Shown: positions 17,755-26,525, counted from the stretch's first letter. The stretch is 56,252 bases of DNA from an uncultured Bacilli bacterium (GCA_947625575.1 CANQOV010000004.1:1-56252); one strand, 5' to 3'. Numbers and translations are program-made. The notes: generated by a model from the letters alone, not told the origin.

Positions 17755-19578
17755 TTAAAATCCTCTTCCTCCACCACCAATGGAGCCTCCTCCACCGCCA
17801 CTAGAGAATCCTCCTCCAAAGCCACTTCCACTTGAATAATTAGAATTGGCTATCGTAGCATTGGAAATACTAACAGCTTTGCTAACACTATTAGATACTG
17901 TATGATAAATACTATTATTTATCAAATAATTAGCAAAATAAATATCTGAAATTGTTAAATCATTATTTTCAATATTCTTTAACTTGATTTTCATTGTTTT
18001 TTGTAACGACTCAGCAACACCAAGCACTGTTGCATACACCAAATATTTACTCCATAAAACAATTTCTGGCAATTGTTTTTCATCTAATCTACCAAAATCT
18101 AATAAAAACTTTTTAAAGGCCATCCACTTTTTATATTCTAAAGCACCATTTTTACTTCTTTTAGTAATCATTGATAAATAAATTACCGCAATAATAGATA
18201 GCATAACTATTAAAACGAAAAGGACAATATGATCTTCACATAATATAAATGAACTAATAAATGCTAAAATAACTAAAATAACAATTGATCCAACTGGTTT
18301 ATTATTACCCTCATAAAAATCATATTTTAAAGAATCTTTTATTGATTTAGCTTGCCACTTTTGATAATGCGTTAAAAACTTTCTAGCAGTTTTTTCTTTA
18401 CTACTATAATCTTTTAGACTACTTAAAGTAAACATCTCTCCATTTCCAACTTCAGTAAATAAAAAATTTAAAATTTCTTCTTCATAATCATTTAATACCA
18501 CAAAAATATTTTTGCTTTTTCTTAAAATATAATCATTTTTCTTATCAGCAATCTTTTCTACAGTAATAACTTTTTTATCAATCAAATCTAATATACAAGA
18601 TGAATACCCAACATTAGTAACATTTTTCTTTAACAAATACTCTAAAACTACAGGTCCATAATCATTAGGTATCTCTCTATAATATTCCATATCAAAACTA
18701 ATTTTATGTTCTTTATCATATTTAAAATAAGCCCTAATAACTAAAACAATAATAACTAAAACATTAAAAACAAAAATTCCAATTTGAACAGTATCATAAA
18801 GTTTAGCTTTATCTCTTTGTCTATTAGCAATAGTTGCGTACTCTTCCTCTTCTTCTAAAACACTATCAAACACTTCATTTTGATCAGTCTTTTTAGCATC
18901 TTTAACCAAATCTTTATTAAAAAGCATTCTAACTTCTAAATTAGTATAACTATCTAATTCATCAATTGTAGCTTCAATATATGAAACATCACTTTTCTTC
19001 CTACTGACATTTCCATAAAGTGGTCCATGGACAAACACTCTTAAATCATTGTCAACAGAAGGAAGATTAATAACTACTTTTACATCTTCTAAAACATCTT
19101 CCATACCACTTGGAATCGCATTAAAATATAACTCAGCAACATCACTATGCACTAAAACCATATCATTAAAAGTATAACATAAAGCATATCCTACTTCTTC
19201 ATAATTAGCTTTGTTATACATCCTAATAACTACATTATCTCCATTATTATAAATAAAATATTTATAACTATCTCCATTTGTAGCATTATTATCTAATTTA
19301 TATTCTCTACCCAATTTCAAAGTATCAAAATCATAGTCATAAACTCTAATATTTGAAAGACTTGAAGGAGCAAAATTACCTCCCAAAGATTTATAATCTA
19401 TTTCTCTTTCATACCCATTAAAACTACCATCTTGTCCAATATATTCACATATATTTAAATCTCCAGAAGAAGTAACATCACCTACTATATGATAATGCGT
19501 CATTTCATAATCTACATCACTAGCCAAAACACTAATTGGAAACAACAACATCACTAATAATAGCAATATCTTTTTCAA
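17755..19578 (-). CDS. DUF2207-family membrane protein with glycine-rich C terminus
   Basis: This 607-residue membrane protein has a signal peptide (ILLLLVMLLFPISVLA), an extracytoplasmic DUF2207-type beta domain (residues 20-225, opening DVDYEMTHYHIVGDVTSSGDL), and a membrane helix near 270. A cytoplasmic domain follows (about 295-440), then two further helices near 445-480. The C-terminal 30 residues are almost all Gly/Ser (GGGF/GGGGS), as in many DUF2207 proteins. TTG is the likely start, with GAGGTG five bases upstream. It lies directly downstream of lemA, a common pairing. Confidence 0.85.
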   Translation of the reverse strand: MKKILLLLVMLLFPISVLASDVDYEMTHYHIVGDVTSSGDLNICEYIGQDGSFNGYEREIDYKSLGGNFAPSSLSNIRVYDYDFDTLKLGREYKLDNNATNGDSYKYFIYNNGDNVVIRMYNKANYEEVGYALCYTFNDMVLVHSDVAELYFNAIPSGMEDVLEDVKVVINLPSVDNDLRVFVHGPLYGNVSRKKSDVSYIEATIDELDSYTNLEVRMLFNKDLVKDAKKTDQNEVFDSVLEEEEEYATIANRQRDKAKLYDTVQIGIFVFNVLVIIVLVIRAYFKYDKEHKISFDMEYYREIPNDYGPVVLEYLLKKNVTNVGYSSCILDLIDKKVITVEKIADKKNDYILRKSKNIFVVLNDYEEEILNFLFTEVGNGEMFTLSSLKDYSSKEKTARKFLTHYQKWQAKSIKDSLKYDFYEGNNKPVGSIVILVILAFISSFILCEDHIVLFVLIVMLSIIAVIYLSMITKRSKNGALEYKKWMAFKKFLLDFGRLDEKQLPEIVLWSKYLVYATVLGVAESLQKTMKIKLKNIENNDLTISDIYFANYLINNSIYHTVSNSVSKAVSISNATIANSNYSSGSGFGGGFSSGGGGGSIGGGGRGF

Positions 19579-19593
19579 AAAATCACCTCTTTC

Positions 19594-19620
19594 AAAAAAA
19601 AAGGCTTATACAATAAGCCT
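19594..19620 (-). terminator. lemA terminator
   Basis: Stem AGGCTTA / TAAGCCT overlapping the lemA stop, followed by nine T. It separates lemA from the DUF2207 gene and may set their ratio by read-through. Confidence 0.8.
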
Positions 19621-20170
19621 AAAAACTAACTTTTGGAGTTTTTCTTTCATCTTCATTTGCTTCAATAAACTCTGCTTTCTTAAACTTAGCCATTTTAGCA
19701 ACAATATTTGATGGTACCATCTCCACCTTATTATTATAAGTTAAAACTGTATCATTATAAAATTGTCTTGTTACTGCAATCTTATCTTCTGTTTCTTTTA
19801 AATCACTTTGTAAAGATAAGAAATTTTGATTAGCTTTTAAATCAGGATAAGCTTCAGTTAAAGCAAATAATTTTCCTAAAGCTTGAGTTATCTGATTGCT
19901 AGCTTCTACCTCTTTTTCCATAGTATCCGCTGTAAGATAAGTATTTCTAGCTTTAATAACCTCATCTAAAGTAGACTTTTCATGTTTGGCATAACCTTTT
20001 ACAGTCTCTACTAAATTAGGTATCAAATCAGCTCTTCTTTTTAAATGAACATCAATCATAGACCATTGATCTTTCACTCTATTTCTTAAACTAACTAATT
20101 TATTATAAGTTAAGAAATAATATAAAACTAATAAAACAACAACTGCAATTAAAATATATAAAAATTCCAT
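19619..20170 (-). CDS. lemA: LemA-family protein
   Basis: This 183-residue protein has an N-terminal membrane helix ([19 protein letters not shown]) and a cytoplasmic or outward helical bundle. The hallmark is [37 protein letters not shown] (about residues 26-62), then [38 protein letters not shown]. The function is not well defined. It is paired with DUF2207 as in many Firmicutes. AGGAGG precedes the ATG. Confidence 0.95.
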   Translation of the reverse strand: MEFLYILIAVVVLLVLYYFLTYNKLVSLRNRVKDQWSMIDVHLKRRADLIPNLVETVKGYAKHEKSTLDEVIKARNTYLTADTMEKEVEASNQITQALGKLFALTEAYPDLKANQNFLSLQSDLKETEDKIAVTRQFYNDTVLTYNNKVEMVPSNIVAKMAKFKKAEFIEANEDERKTPKVSF

Positions 20171-20301
20171 TTTTTAATCCTCCTAAAATAAGTATAGTAT
20201 ACTTTTTCTTTTTTTAAAAGTTTTTTTGAATATTTTCTTTCAAAATTACCAAAAATATAAATAGTAATAATTTAATAAAATGAAAGGAACATAAAAATAC
20301 T

Positions 20302-20514
20302 ATGGATTTAGATATTAGAACACATGTAATAAATAATATTAAAAATGATGACAAACAATCAATAATAAAAATGCTTGATTTAGGTGTTCAAGATAATGAT
20401 GAACTAGCCTTACCAGGACTAGGTGTCATCTTAGAATTATTTTGGTTAAAACTATCTATAGAAGAAAAAGAAAAAATTGCTAACATAATAATTAAACAAA
20501 TAAATTCTAATTAA
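20302..20514 (+). CDS. sspI: Small acid-soluble spore protein SspI
   Basis: This 70-residue protein matches SspI of Bacillus over its length: an N-terminal LDIRTHVINNIKNDDKQSI segment, then the diagnostic LPGLGVILELFWLKLS and a C-terminal helix. SspI is a minor spore-core protein made in the forespore under sigma-G. GAAAGGAAC precedes the start. Its stop overlaps the end of the convergent smr-like gene by 4 bases. Confidence 0.93.
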   Translation: MDLDIRTHVINNIKNDDKQSIIKMLDLGVQDNDELALPGLGVILELFWLKLSIEEKEKIANIIIKQINSN

Positions 20515-20780
20515 CTTTTTAATAAAACAATTATAACTCCTCCATTATATATATCTGTTTTATATTCTAAAACATTATGATTTTTTTTAAGACAGTCACT
20601 AACTGTCTTTTTTATTATACCAGTTCCATAACCATGAATTATCTTAACTAATCGGTATTTTAAAGTAATAGAATTATTAATAAACTCATCAATTAAAACC
20701 ATAGCCTGATATCTATTCATACCATGTAAATCTAACTCTGGCAAATTTTTATAAAAAACATAATCATCTATTTTTACCAT
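20511..20780 (-). CDS. Small Smr-domain protein
   Basis: Stand-alone Smr domain of about 89 residues. It shows ELDLHGMNRYQAMVLIDEFI with the conserved LDLHG, and KIIHGYGTGIIKKTVSDCLKK with the HGxGxG motif. Smr domains nick or bind RNA/DNA and are found in MutS2 C termini and in ribosome-rescue endonucleases. The ATG at 20780 is preferred because GAGG is six bases upstream. Confidence 0.9.
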   Translation of the reverse strand: MVKIDDYVFYKNLPELDLHGMNRYQAMVLIDEFINNSITLKYRLVKIIHGYGTGIIKKTVSDCLKKNHNVLEYKTDIYNGGVIIVLLKS

Positions 20781-20866
20781 ACGAAACCTCATTAAAATAC
20801 ATCAATAAAATTATACTATTATTAAACTAAAAATAAAAGAACTATTCCCTTAATTTAAAAATCAAT

Positions 20867-20895
20867 AAAAAACAAAGACTTAACTTAAATCTTTG
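20867..20895 (-). terminator. terminator after sigma factor gene
   Basis: CAAAGA...TCTTTG stem with inner TTAA pairing, then a T run on the minus strand. Confidence 0.7.
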
Positions 20896-20896
20896 T

Positions 20897-22978
20897 CTAT
20901 TTATTATCTTTAGAAATAAATCTAACATAACCCCTATTATTTTCTATAATATTTTTATCTTCACAGCTTACTATATTTTTATAATCTTCTAATATTCTAT
21001 TAAACATTACCCTTATTACACTTTGTCGCATATGATAATATTTTGAAAGCAAATTGTAAACAAAACTATTATCTTCAAAATTAAGTAGCAATAATAAAGC
21101 AAAAGACTCTTTAAAAGTAAAATAGTTCAATAATATTTCAAATGCTTTTGAATTAATTAAATTTAAAATTTTAATATACTCTTCTTTTTCTAAAACATCA
21201 CAATTAGTATCATTAGATAAATATTTTGTCAATTGTTCTAGGCTTTGCTCCTGTTGATTTATATCCAAACATTTTAAAAATCTACTCATTTTTGGCAAGA
21301 TAACATCATGAAATAAATTATTTTCGCTTTTAGTTATTACCTGTTCATCACTATCTCCATACATTTTATTAACTACTGCTATTTCATCTTTAGATAACAA
21401 TTTTAAAATTTTTGAAACTTGAGAAGTAGTATAACCATTAAAAATAGTATAGATAGTAAATCTTAATCTTGATTTTCTTATTGCTCTTACATGTTGTTTG
21501 GCTTCTATCGTTGATGTCCTTTCATCTTTAATTCTTTGAATTGTTTTTTTAGCTTCTGTTGGATTTTGCGTATAAATAACAAGATCATCAGCCAAACCAG
21601 AAACTATTATTTTATTTAATGCCGCTAACTCTATTGTTCTTACCCTTTCTCCAGTTATATTATATTTATTACCAATAACAGTTCTTGCTACTGGATTAGC
21701 TACTCCAAATCTTAACTTTAAAATAGTCCTTTCCCTTTCAGACAAACTACTATCATTAAATAATTTTTCTATTTCCGATTTTATAGATTCATTTACTACT
21801 AAATCATCAGGAGAATCATCATTACTGGCTATTAAATCCCCGAGTTCAGTACCTTCATCATCTAAGACGGTATCATTAAGACTAGATAAATCATAATTAA
21901 TAAGTTCCAAATTTTTAGCCATTTGCAAAGAAATTCCTAATCGATCTGTAACTTCAGACATCTTTGGAACTCTTTTATTGTTCATCTGAGCTTTCAATAC
22001 AATCTTTTTATATTTAAAAATTGCAAAATATGCATTATAAGGAAAAATAATACCGTTTCCCTTTCTACTAATTGCATCACTAATATAATGTTTTATCCAA
22101 GAAGTAGCATAAGTTAAAAATCTATATCCCTTGTCTGGATCAAATTTATCAATTGAAAATATAAGCCCCATATTCCCCTCTTGAACTAAATCAAGATAAT
22201 CCAAACCACGACCAACAAATTTTTTAGCAATTAAAGCAACAAATTTTAGATTTCTTTCAACCAACATATTCTTAGCACGTTTATCACCATCACTAGCCTT
22301 TCTTACCAATGCTTTTTCTTCTTCAATTGATAAGACTGGTATACCTTTAATTTCATTTAAATACATTGTTATGTCACTAGGCAATTCTTCTTTTTCATCA
22401 TAACTAATACCATTAAAATGCACATTTTGAACATTATGTAACATACAGTAACTATCAATTGCCATTGCCATTAAATCATTATCAAATATTTTCTTTTTTT
22501 CTAAATTTGTTTTTGTCTGATAAACTTTAAACACTACTTCAACAGCTCTATTAAAAAGAACATTTTCACGTAACAAATTCATTATCAAATCAATAGTAGG
22601 AACAAAATTACATTTTTCAAATAACTTAATTAATTTTGTAAAACAACTCATTACTTCATCATAGCTTGAAACATCAGTAAATTCCTGATTTATATAACTA
22701 TTCAATAAATCAACAACAGAGTCTTTTTCATTAATAAAAACACATACTTTTTTTATTAACTCTAACTCTATTTTCTCATTAATAAAACTTTCATAATTTT
22801 CATTACCTAAATAAGTGTTTTTAGAATCTTTTATCTTCTCTATCACTAATCGATAAAATTCTTCATCACTTAAATTCAAACATTTAAAAGCATCTTTTAA
22901 TTTGTTAATATTTGGTAATATCAAATTATATATTTGTTCTACACTCAATTGTTTTACTTTCTCTAAATCTAAGTCCAT
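20897..22978 (-). CDS. Sigma-70 family factor with long N- and C-terminal extensions
   Basis: RNA polymerase sigma factor of 693 residues. Region 1.2/2 is clear (LNEIKGIPVLSIEEEKAL; NLKFVALIAKKF, residues about 243-254; LDLVQEGNMGLIFSIDKF; YRFLTYATSWIKHYI), and a region-4 helix-turn-helix follows (LSERERTILKLRFG ... GERVRTIELAALNKI, about 413-455). A roughly 200-residue N-terminal domain precedes it and a roughly 235-residue C-terminal extension follows region 4, far beyond a normal factor. AGGAGGTG is six bases before the ATG at 22978, which is why the longer in-frame start is rejected. It is RpoD-like in region 2, but region 2.4 differs from the usual STYATWWIRQAI, so I do not call it rpoD. 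Confidence 0.85.
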   Translation of the reverse strand: MDLDLEKVKQLSVEQIYNLILPNINKLKDAFKCLNLSDEEFYRLVIEKIKDSKNTYLGNENYESFINEKIELELIKKVCVFINEKDSVVDLLNSYINQEFTDVSSYDEVMSCFTKLIKLFEKCNFVPTIDLIMNLLRENVLFNRAVEVVFKVYQTKTNLEKKKIFDNDLMAMAIDSYCMLHNVQNVHFNGISYDEKEELPSDITMYLNEIKGIPVLSIEEEKALVRKASDGDKRAKNMLVERNLKFVALIAKKFVGRGLDYLDLVQEGNMGLIFSIDKFDPDKGYRFLTYATSWIKHYISDAISRKGNGIIFPYNAYFAIFKYKKIVLKAQMNNKRVPKMSEVTDRLGISLQMAKNLELINYDLSSLNDTVLDDEGTELGDLIASNDDSPDDLVVNESIKSEIEKLFNDSSLSERERTILKLRFGVANPVARTVIGNKYNITGERVRTIELAALNKIIVSGLADDLVIYTQNPTEAKKTIQRIKDERTSTIEAKQHVRAIRKSRLRFTIYTIFNGYTTSQVSKILKLLSKDEIAVVNKMYGDSDEQVITKSENNLFHDVILPKMSRFLKCLDINQQEQSLEQLTKYLSNDTNCDVLEKEEYIKILNLINSKAFEILLNYFTFKESFALLLLLNFEDNSFVYNLLSKYYHMRQSVIRVMFNRILEDYKNIVSCEDKNIIENNRGYVRFISKDNK

Positions 22979-23117
22979 TTTGCACCTCCTAAAATACACA
23001 CATATTTTAACACTTTTTTGCAAATTTGTAAACTTTTTTCATAAATAAAAAGATTAAGTTCTAACTCTTAATCTCTATATTATATCCAAAAAATATTGAT
23101 AAATTCCAACATCAAAT

Positions 23118-24092
23118 TTAATTTTGCATTAAAATATGTTGACCTTTAACTAATTCATAATTAATTAAATCTTTACTATCTAAATTTTCTTTATGCATAT
23201 CAACACAAGTTATTTGACTATTTTCATAAGTTGTATAGTAATAAAGTCCTTTATCCAAATTACAGCAAGAGCTATAAATAGTTATCTCATATTGACCATT
23301 ACCCATATGAACACAACCTCTTTGTTGTTCTACAGATCCCAAAATATGGAAAAATTGACTGATACTTTCTAATTCATCATCTTTTGATAAAGAATTCATT
23401 TTAGTAAAAGTTGCTTTTACAAAACGTGATGCTGATGACAAATCTCCAGGTAATCCTAAAGCTCCCATACCACGACTATAAACATCAAAATTTAATTTTT
23501 TTGAAAAATTATTACTTGGTTGTTCAATAGATAATCCCATATAATTATTTAAATTAAACATCTGCATATCAAAGCAAGGATTATTAGTAAGCACTCCAAC
23601 AGGGTTATCGTATACTTTTAAACCCTCTAAAACGCACTCCACTACTACAGAACTATTTTTGTCTGCAATTATCCAGTGCAAAGGAGAAACAGGCAATTGT
23701 TCACTAAAATTTATATCAACTAAATTTATTTTATTTAATAATTCTTTAGCTTCTGATAAAGTAGCACACTGTGATAAAATCCATGGAATAAACTCAAAAG
23801 GAGCCACATTATCTTTACCATCAACTTCATCTTTATATTTGGCATTTTTTGGAAAATTTAATCCAGCCATACCTAAACCCTTTTCATTAATAGCATCATA
23901 ATAAAGTGGATAATTATCTGAAACATAAGCCATGCCAATAATAGCATAATGTTTATTAATATTACCAACTTTTCTAAATTTAAAATCATAATTTCTAGGT
24001 GTTATTGTAACTGTTTCCTTATATGAATATTCTAAATCTAAATTTCTTCCAAAATAATGATCTTTTGTATTATAAGTTATAGCTGTACACAT
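23118..24092 (-). CDS. bsh: Bile salt hydrolase (choloylglycine hydrolase family)
   Basis: N-terminal-nucleophile amidase that deconjugates glycine- or taurine-conjugated bile acids. It has the catalytic Cys2 (exposed after Met removal), Arg16 and Asp19 in the FGRNLD motif, GMAGLNFP, LTNNPCFDMQ and the late SASRFVKATF with the conserved Arg. At 324 residues it has the usual length. The family also includes penicillin V acylases; motif spacing favours bile salts. GAAGG precedes the ATG. A TATAAT-type promoter (24124-24152) lies upstream, overlapping the terminator of an orphan type III antitoxin array, so read-through from that array is a second possible input. Confidence 0.9.
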   Translation of the reverse strand: MCTAITYNTKDHYFGRNLDLEYSYKETVTITPRNYDFKFRKVGNINKHYAIIGMAYVSDNYPLYYDAINEKGLGMAGLNFPKNAKYKDEVDGKDNVAPFEFIPWILSQCATLSEAKELLNKINLVDINFSEQLPVSPLHWIIADKNSSVVVECVLEGLKVYDNPVGVLTNNPCFDMQMFNLNNYMGLSIEQPSNNFSKKLNFDVYSRGMGALGLPGDLSSASRFVKATFTKMNSLSKDDELESISQFFHILGSVEQQRGCVHMGNGQYEITIYSSCCNLDKGLYYYTTYENSQITCVDMHKENLDSKDLINYELVKGQHILMQN

Positions 24093-24123
24093 AAATATTA
24101 CCTTCTTTCATCTTAGTAATTTT

Positions 24124-24153
24124 ATTATAACATAAAATATTATCCCATGAAAA
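24124..24153 (-). promoter_or_regulatory. candidate bsh promoter
   Basis: TATAAT (24124-24129) with a weak TTTTCA -35 (24148-24153), 18-bp spacer. The -35 sits in the T run of the array terminator. Confidence 0.45.
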
Positions 24154-24175
24154 AACTTCATCATAAGGTGAAGTT
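24150..24175 (-). terminator. terminator of orphan CptI-like array
   Basis: AACTTCA (24169-24175 complement) / TGAAGTT (24154-24160 complement) stem followed by six T on the minus strand. It lies where type III loci carry the attenuator between antitoxin and toxin. Confidence 0.75.
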
Positions 24176-24186
24176 CTGCATTTTCA

Positions 24187-24290
24187 ACCGGGATTATTTA
24201 TTACTCGCTAGCCACCCGGAAGCGAAAAACACCGTCGACCGGGATTATTTATTACTCGCTAGCCACCCGGAAGCGAGAAACATTTTCAAA
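24187..24290 (-). ncRNA. orphan type III antitoxin RNA array (CptI-like), two 51-nt repeats
   Basis: Two 51-bp tandem repeats start at 24187 and 24238. They are nearly identical to those at 27213 and 27264, which precede the CptN-like toxin. Read on the minus strand each unit gives an H-type pseudoknot: CTCGCT/AGCGAG for stem 1 and CCGGG/CCCGG for stem 2, interleaved, with a one-base first loop and an 11-base A/T-rich third loop. Unit one carries G to A at 24226, which breaks the closing pair of stem 1. A promoter and a terminator flank the array as in the intact locus, but the next gene is bile salt hydrolase rather than a toxin. Confidence 0.75.
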
Positions 24291-24299
24291 TGCAATATA

Positions 24300-24328
24300 A
24301 GTATATAATATTTTTATGAAAATATCAA
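24300..24328 (-). promoter_or_regulatory. promoter of orphan CptI-like array
   Basis: TTGATA (24323-24328), 17-bp spacer, TATACT (24300-24305). It is homologous to the promoter of the intact locus, sharing the TTTTCATAAAAAT spacer. Confidence 0.75.
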
Positions 24329-24419
24329 ATATTATTAATTTTTGACTTATCTATTTTCTTTTTGGTTGCAATCTATAATAAGATTGAAATAAAATATATA
24401 AAACTAAAAGTTTATTACA

Positions 24420-24518
24420 GAAAAATAGGGCTCCATCAATTAGACAGTGCCCTTGCAAAAATGATTTAACATTTTTTCCTCACATAAATAAATATAACAC
24501 GAAATTATAATATGTCAA
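24420..24518 (-). ncRNA. predicted short transcript of about 65 nt with promoter and terminator
   Basis: TTGACA (24513-24518), 16-bp spacer and TATATT (24491-24496) are followed by GTGAGG, an ATG with an 10-codon frame, and a hairpin AGGGC...GCCCT (24427-24453) with a T run. This is a self-contained transcription unit of about 65 nt in the gap between the ATPase remnant and the orphan array. Whether the RNA or the tiny peptide matters cannot be told from sequence. Confidence 0.45.
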
Positions 24519-24561
24519 ATATTATTTGATTATCTCAATATTTTTTAAATTATATTTTATT

Positions 24562-24753
24562 TTAAATTTCATTATTCAATAAAAAATCAATTAAATTTAA
24601 ATGTATAATTCCTTTGCATGATAAATCAATTTTATCTAAAGAAATAACATACATAAACTTTCTTTTTCTTTCCAAAATTATCTTAGAAAAAACATAATCA
24701 AATTCAGCGATTAATTTTTGCTTCCGTTTTTGTTTACAATATTTTTCAGTACT
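24562..24753 (-). pseudogene. C-terminal remnant of a second DUF4143 ATPase
   Basis: A minus-strand frame with good codon use encodes about 60 residues ending in LIDFLLNNEI. It contains YVISLDKIDLS and GIIHLNLIDFLL, the usual end of DUF4143 ATPases. There is no start codon or ATPase domain in front of it, only the end of the intact ATPase gene in another frame. The simplest reading is a decayed tandem paralogue whose front part was replaced or lost by recombination with the intact gene. Confidence 0.6.
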
Positions 24754-25996
24754 CTAAACTATTTGGGTCTAGTAAAAAATCAAATATATTCATCATTATT
24801 ATTCCATCTTCAGTTCTAGTCCTTTTTATGTAGTCTTTTACAATTATAACTTTTTTAAAAGAATCATTAATTTTTAAAAGTGGTCGTTCTTCCTGTTTAA
24901 TTTTTTCTTCATTTGGCATACTAAATGCTGATTGAATATATATTTTATTATTTCCTTTATTTGCAACAAAATCCACTTCTAATTGCTTATAAATATATTC
25001 ATTTTCATTTTTGTCTTTTAATTCTATAAGACCAACATCAACATTGTATCCTCTTCTCTTTAATTCTAGATATATAACATTTTCCATAATATGTGTTTCT
25101 TCATGTTGCCTAAAGTTAATAAAAGAATTGCGGAGTCCTAAATCACTAAAATAGTATTTGTTAGGAGTACTTATATATTTTTTCCCCTTTACATCATATC
25201 TTTCAGCCTTTTCTATTATAAATGCTTCTTCTAAATATTTTAAATACAAGCTTATTGTTTTGTGATCAATATTTATTCCTGCGGTTGATTGAAAGGTATC
25301 CGAAAGTTTCTTGGGATTAGTAAGTGAGCCAATATTGGAAGAAATTATCTCAATCAAATTAACTAATTTACTATCATTTTTTACATTATTTCTTTCAATG
25401 ACATCATTAACATAAACATTTTTTTGTTGTTCTTTTAAATAAGCCTTTTTTCTTTCATCACTATTCATTGAAACAACTAGTGGTAACCCACCATAAGTTA
25501 TATATTCAACCCAACCATCAAGTTTATCTCCATCATATACCGACATAAATTCAGAATATGATAATGGATATATTCTAATTTCTTCGCCTCTTCCTCTAAA
25601 TTCAGTAATTATATCACTAGATAAAAACTTTGAATTACTACCTGTTACATAAATATCAATATTTGGTATTCGCAAAAGACCATTTAAAACTCCTTCAAAA
25701 TTTTCACATTTTTGAACTTCATCTAGTATTACATAATATATTTTTTCATCTACTATTTTTTCTTTAATAAATTTACTTAAATTTTGTGGAATTAATAAAT
25801 ATTCATTATCAGAATCATCTAATGCTATTGATATAATATGATCTTTTGACACATTATTATTTAACAAATATTCATAAAATAATGTATTAAGCAAATAAGA
25901 TTTACCACATCTACGAATTCCAGTAACAACTTTGATAAGACCATCATTTTGTGCTTCAATAAGTCTATTTAAATAATAATCACGATTTATTCTCAT
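24746..25996 (-). CDS. AAA_14 / DUF4143 ATPase
   Basis: P-loop ATPase of about 417 residues. Walker A is TGIRRCGKS (about residues 26-34), Walker B is YYVILDEVQ, the sensor-like VTGSNSKFLSS follows, then FRGRGEEIRIYPLSYSEF. The C-terminal DUF4143 domain is PD-(D/E)XK-like (LELKRRGYNVDVG ... EVDFVAN). These genes are abundant and mobile in gut bacteria; a role in defence or DNA metabolism is suspected but unproven. The ATG at 25996 (AGAGGA eight bases upstream) fits the family start; ATG 26020 is possible. It lies inside the accessory island. Confidence 0.85.
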   Translation of the reverse strand: MRINRDYYLNRLIEAQNDGLIKVVTGIRRCGKSYLLNTLFYEYLLNNNVSKDHIISIALDDSDNEYLLIPQNLSKFIKEKIVDEKIYYVILDEVQKCENFEGVLNGLLRIPNIDIYVTGSNSKFLSSDIITEFRGRGEEIRIYPLSYSEFMSVYDGDKLDGWVEYITYGGLPLVVSMNSDERKKAYLKEQQKNVYVNDVIERNNVKNDSKLVNLIEIISSNIGSLTNPKKLSDTFQSTAGINIDHKTISLYLKYLEEAFIIEKAERYDVKGKKYISTPNKYYFSDLGLRNSFINFRQHEETHIMENVIYLELKRRGYNVDVGLIELKDKNENEYIYKQLEVDFVANKGNNKIYIQSAFSMPNEEKIKQEERPLLKINDSFKKVIIVKDYIKRTRTEDGIIMMNIFDFLLDPNSLEY

Positions 25997-26053
25997 ATTG
26001 ATTTTCCTCTCAGTTATCATTATACTCCTATTTAATAAAATTATCATTTAATT

Positions 26054-26092
26054 ATTCCCAAAAAAACTCCAAAGTTGACTTTTTTGGGAATA
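26054..26092. repeat. long inverted repeat upstream of the ATPase
   Basis: TTCCCAAAAAA (26054-) and TTTTTTGGGAA (-26092) form an 11-bp stem between the small RNA and the ATPase gene. It may be a terminator or a mobile-element end. Confidence 0.4.
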
Positions 26093-26112
26093 CAAATAAT
26101 TATCATATATAA

Positions 26113-26186
26113 CAAAAATACCTAATCTCTTAAAAGAAATTAGGTAGATTGACTCAGGGCTTCATAAGTTTCCTGAATACTAATCG
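26113..26186 (-). ncRNA. predicted structured small RNA, copy 1
   Basis: Predicted 74-nt transcript. An extended -10 (TGATACAGT, 26193-26201) with -35 TTGACT (26217-26222) sits upstream. The RNA starts near CGA, forms the hairpin TCAGG/CCTGA around the 13-nt loop AAACTTATGAAGC, and ends in a CCTAAT...ATTAGG terminator with T run. The same order occurs in copy 2 with different stem bases but the same loop. Confidence 0.5.
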
Positions 26187-26289
26187 TTATAAACTGTATC
26201 ATATATTTATATATAAAGTCAATACATCTTTTATATTAAATTTATATAATATTTTTGAAATTTTTGCTGCTTCTATTATTTATCCAGTC

Positions 26290-26345
26290 TTTCTTTAATT
26301 GCGGCTTGTACCACAATCTCATTCGGGATGAATAAGATTAAATTT
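26290..26345 (-). repeat. ppdK-3'-end-like repeat, copy A
   Basis: About 55 bp nearly identical to 26577-26632. Its core (20 bp, 26290-26309) also matches the last codons of ppdK (27412-27431). The similarity to ppdK continues past the core into the stop-codon region (TTATTTATCCA at 26277-26286). Confidence 0.7.
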
Positions 26346-26402
26346 TATAAATTTACTAATGACTAATGCTTTCAATACTATTAATTATACCACTTTCAAT
26401 TC

Positions 26403-26475
26403 AAAATTAAAACCTAGTTATTAAAACTAGGCTCTCAATGGCCTAGAGCTTCAAAAGTTTTCTAGGCACCACTCG
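26403..26475 (-). ncRNA. predicted structured small RNA, copy 2
   Basis: Predicted 73-nt transcript after an extended -10 (TGGTATATT). It forms the hairpin GCCTAGA/TCTAGGC around the loop AAACTTTTGAAGC, then a CCTAGT...ACTAGG terminator. Compared with copy 1 the stem is changed on both sides while the loop differs by one base, a covariation pattern typical of a selected RNA. Confidence 0.5.
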
Positions 26476-26525
26476 ATATATAATATACCATGTTTATATA
26501 AATTATATTTTTGATTTTATAATAT

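Noticed and set aside
20897-23023. Longer start of the sigma factor at 23023
   Set aside because: The strong AGGAGGTG lies inside that extension, six bases before ATG 22978.
24427-24453. GGGC...GCCC sequence resembling an insertion-sequence end
   Set aside because: No partner inverted repeat, target duplication or transposase was seen; stem plus T run after a promoter fits a terminator better.
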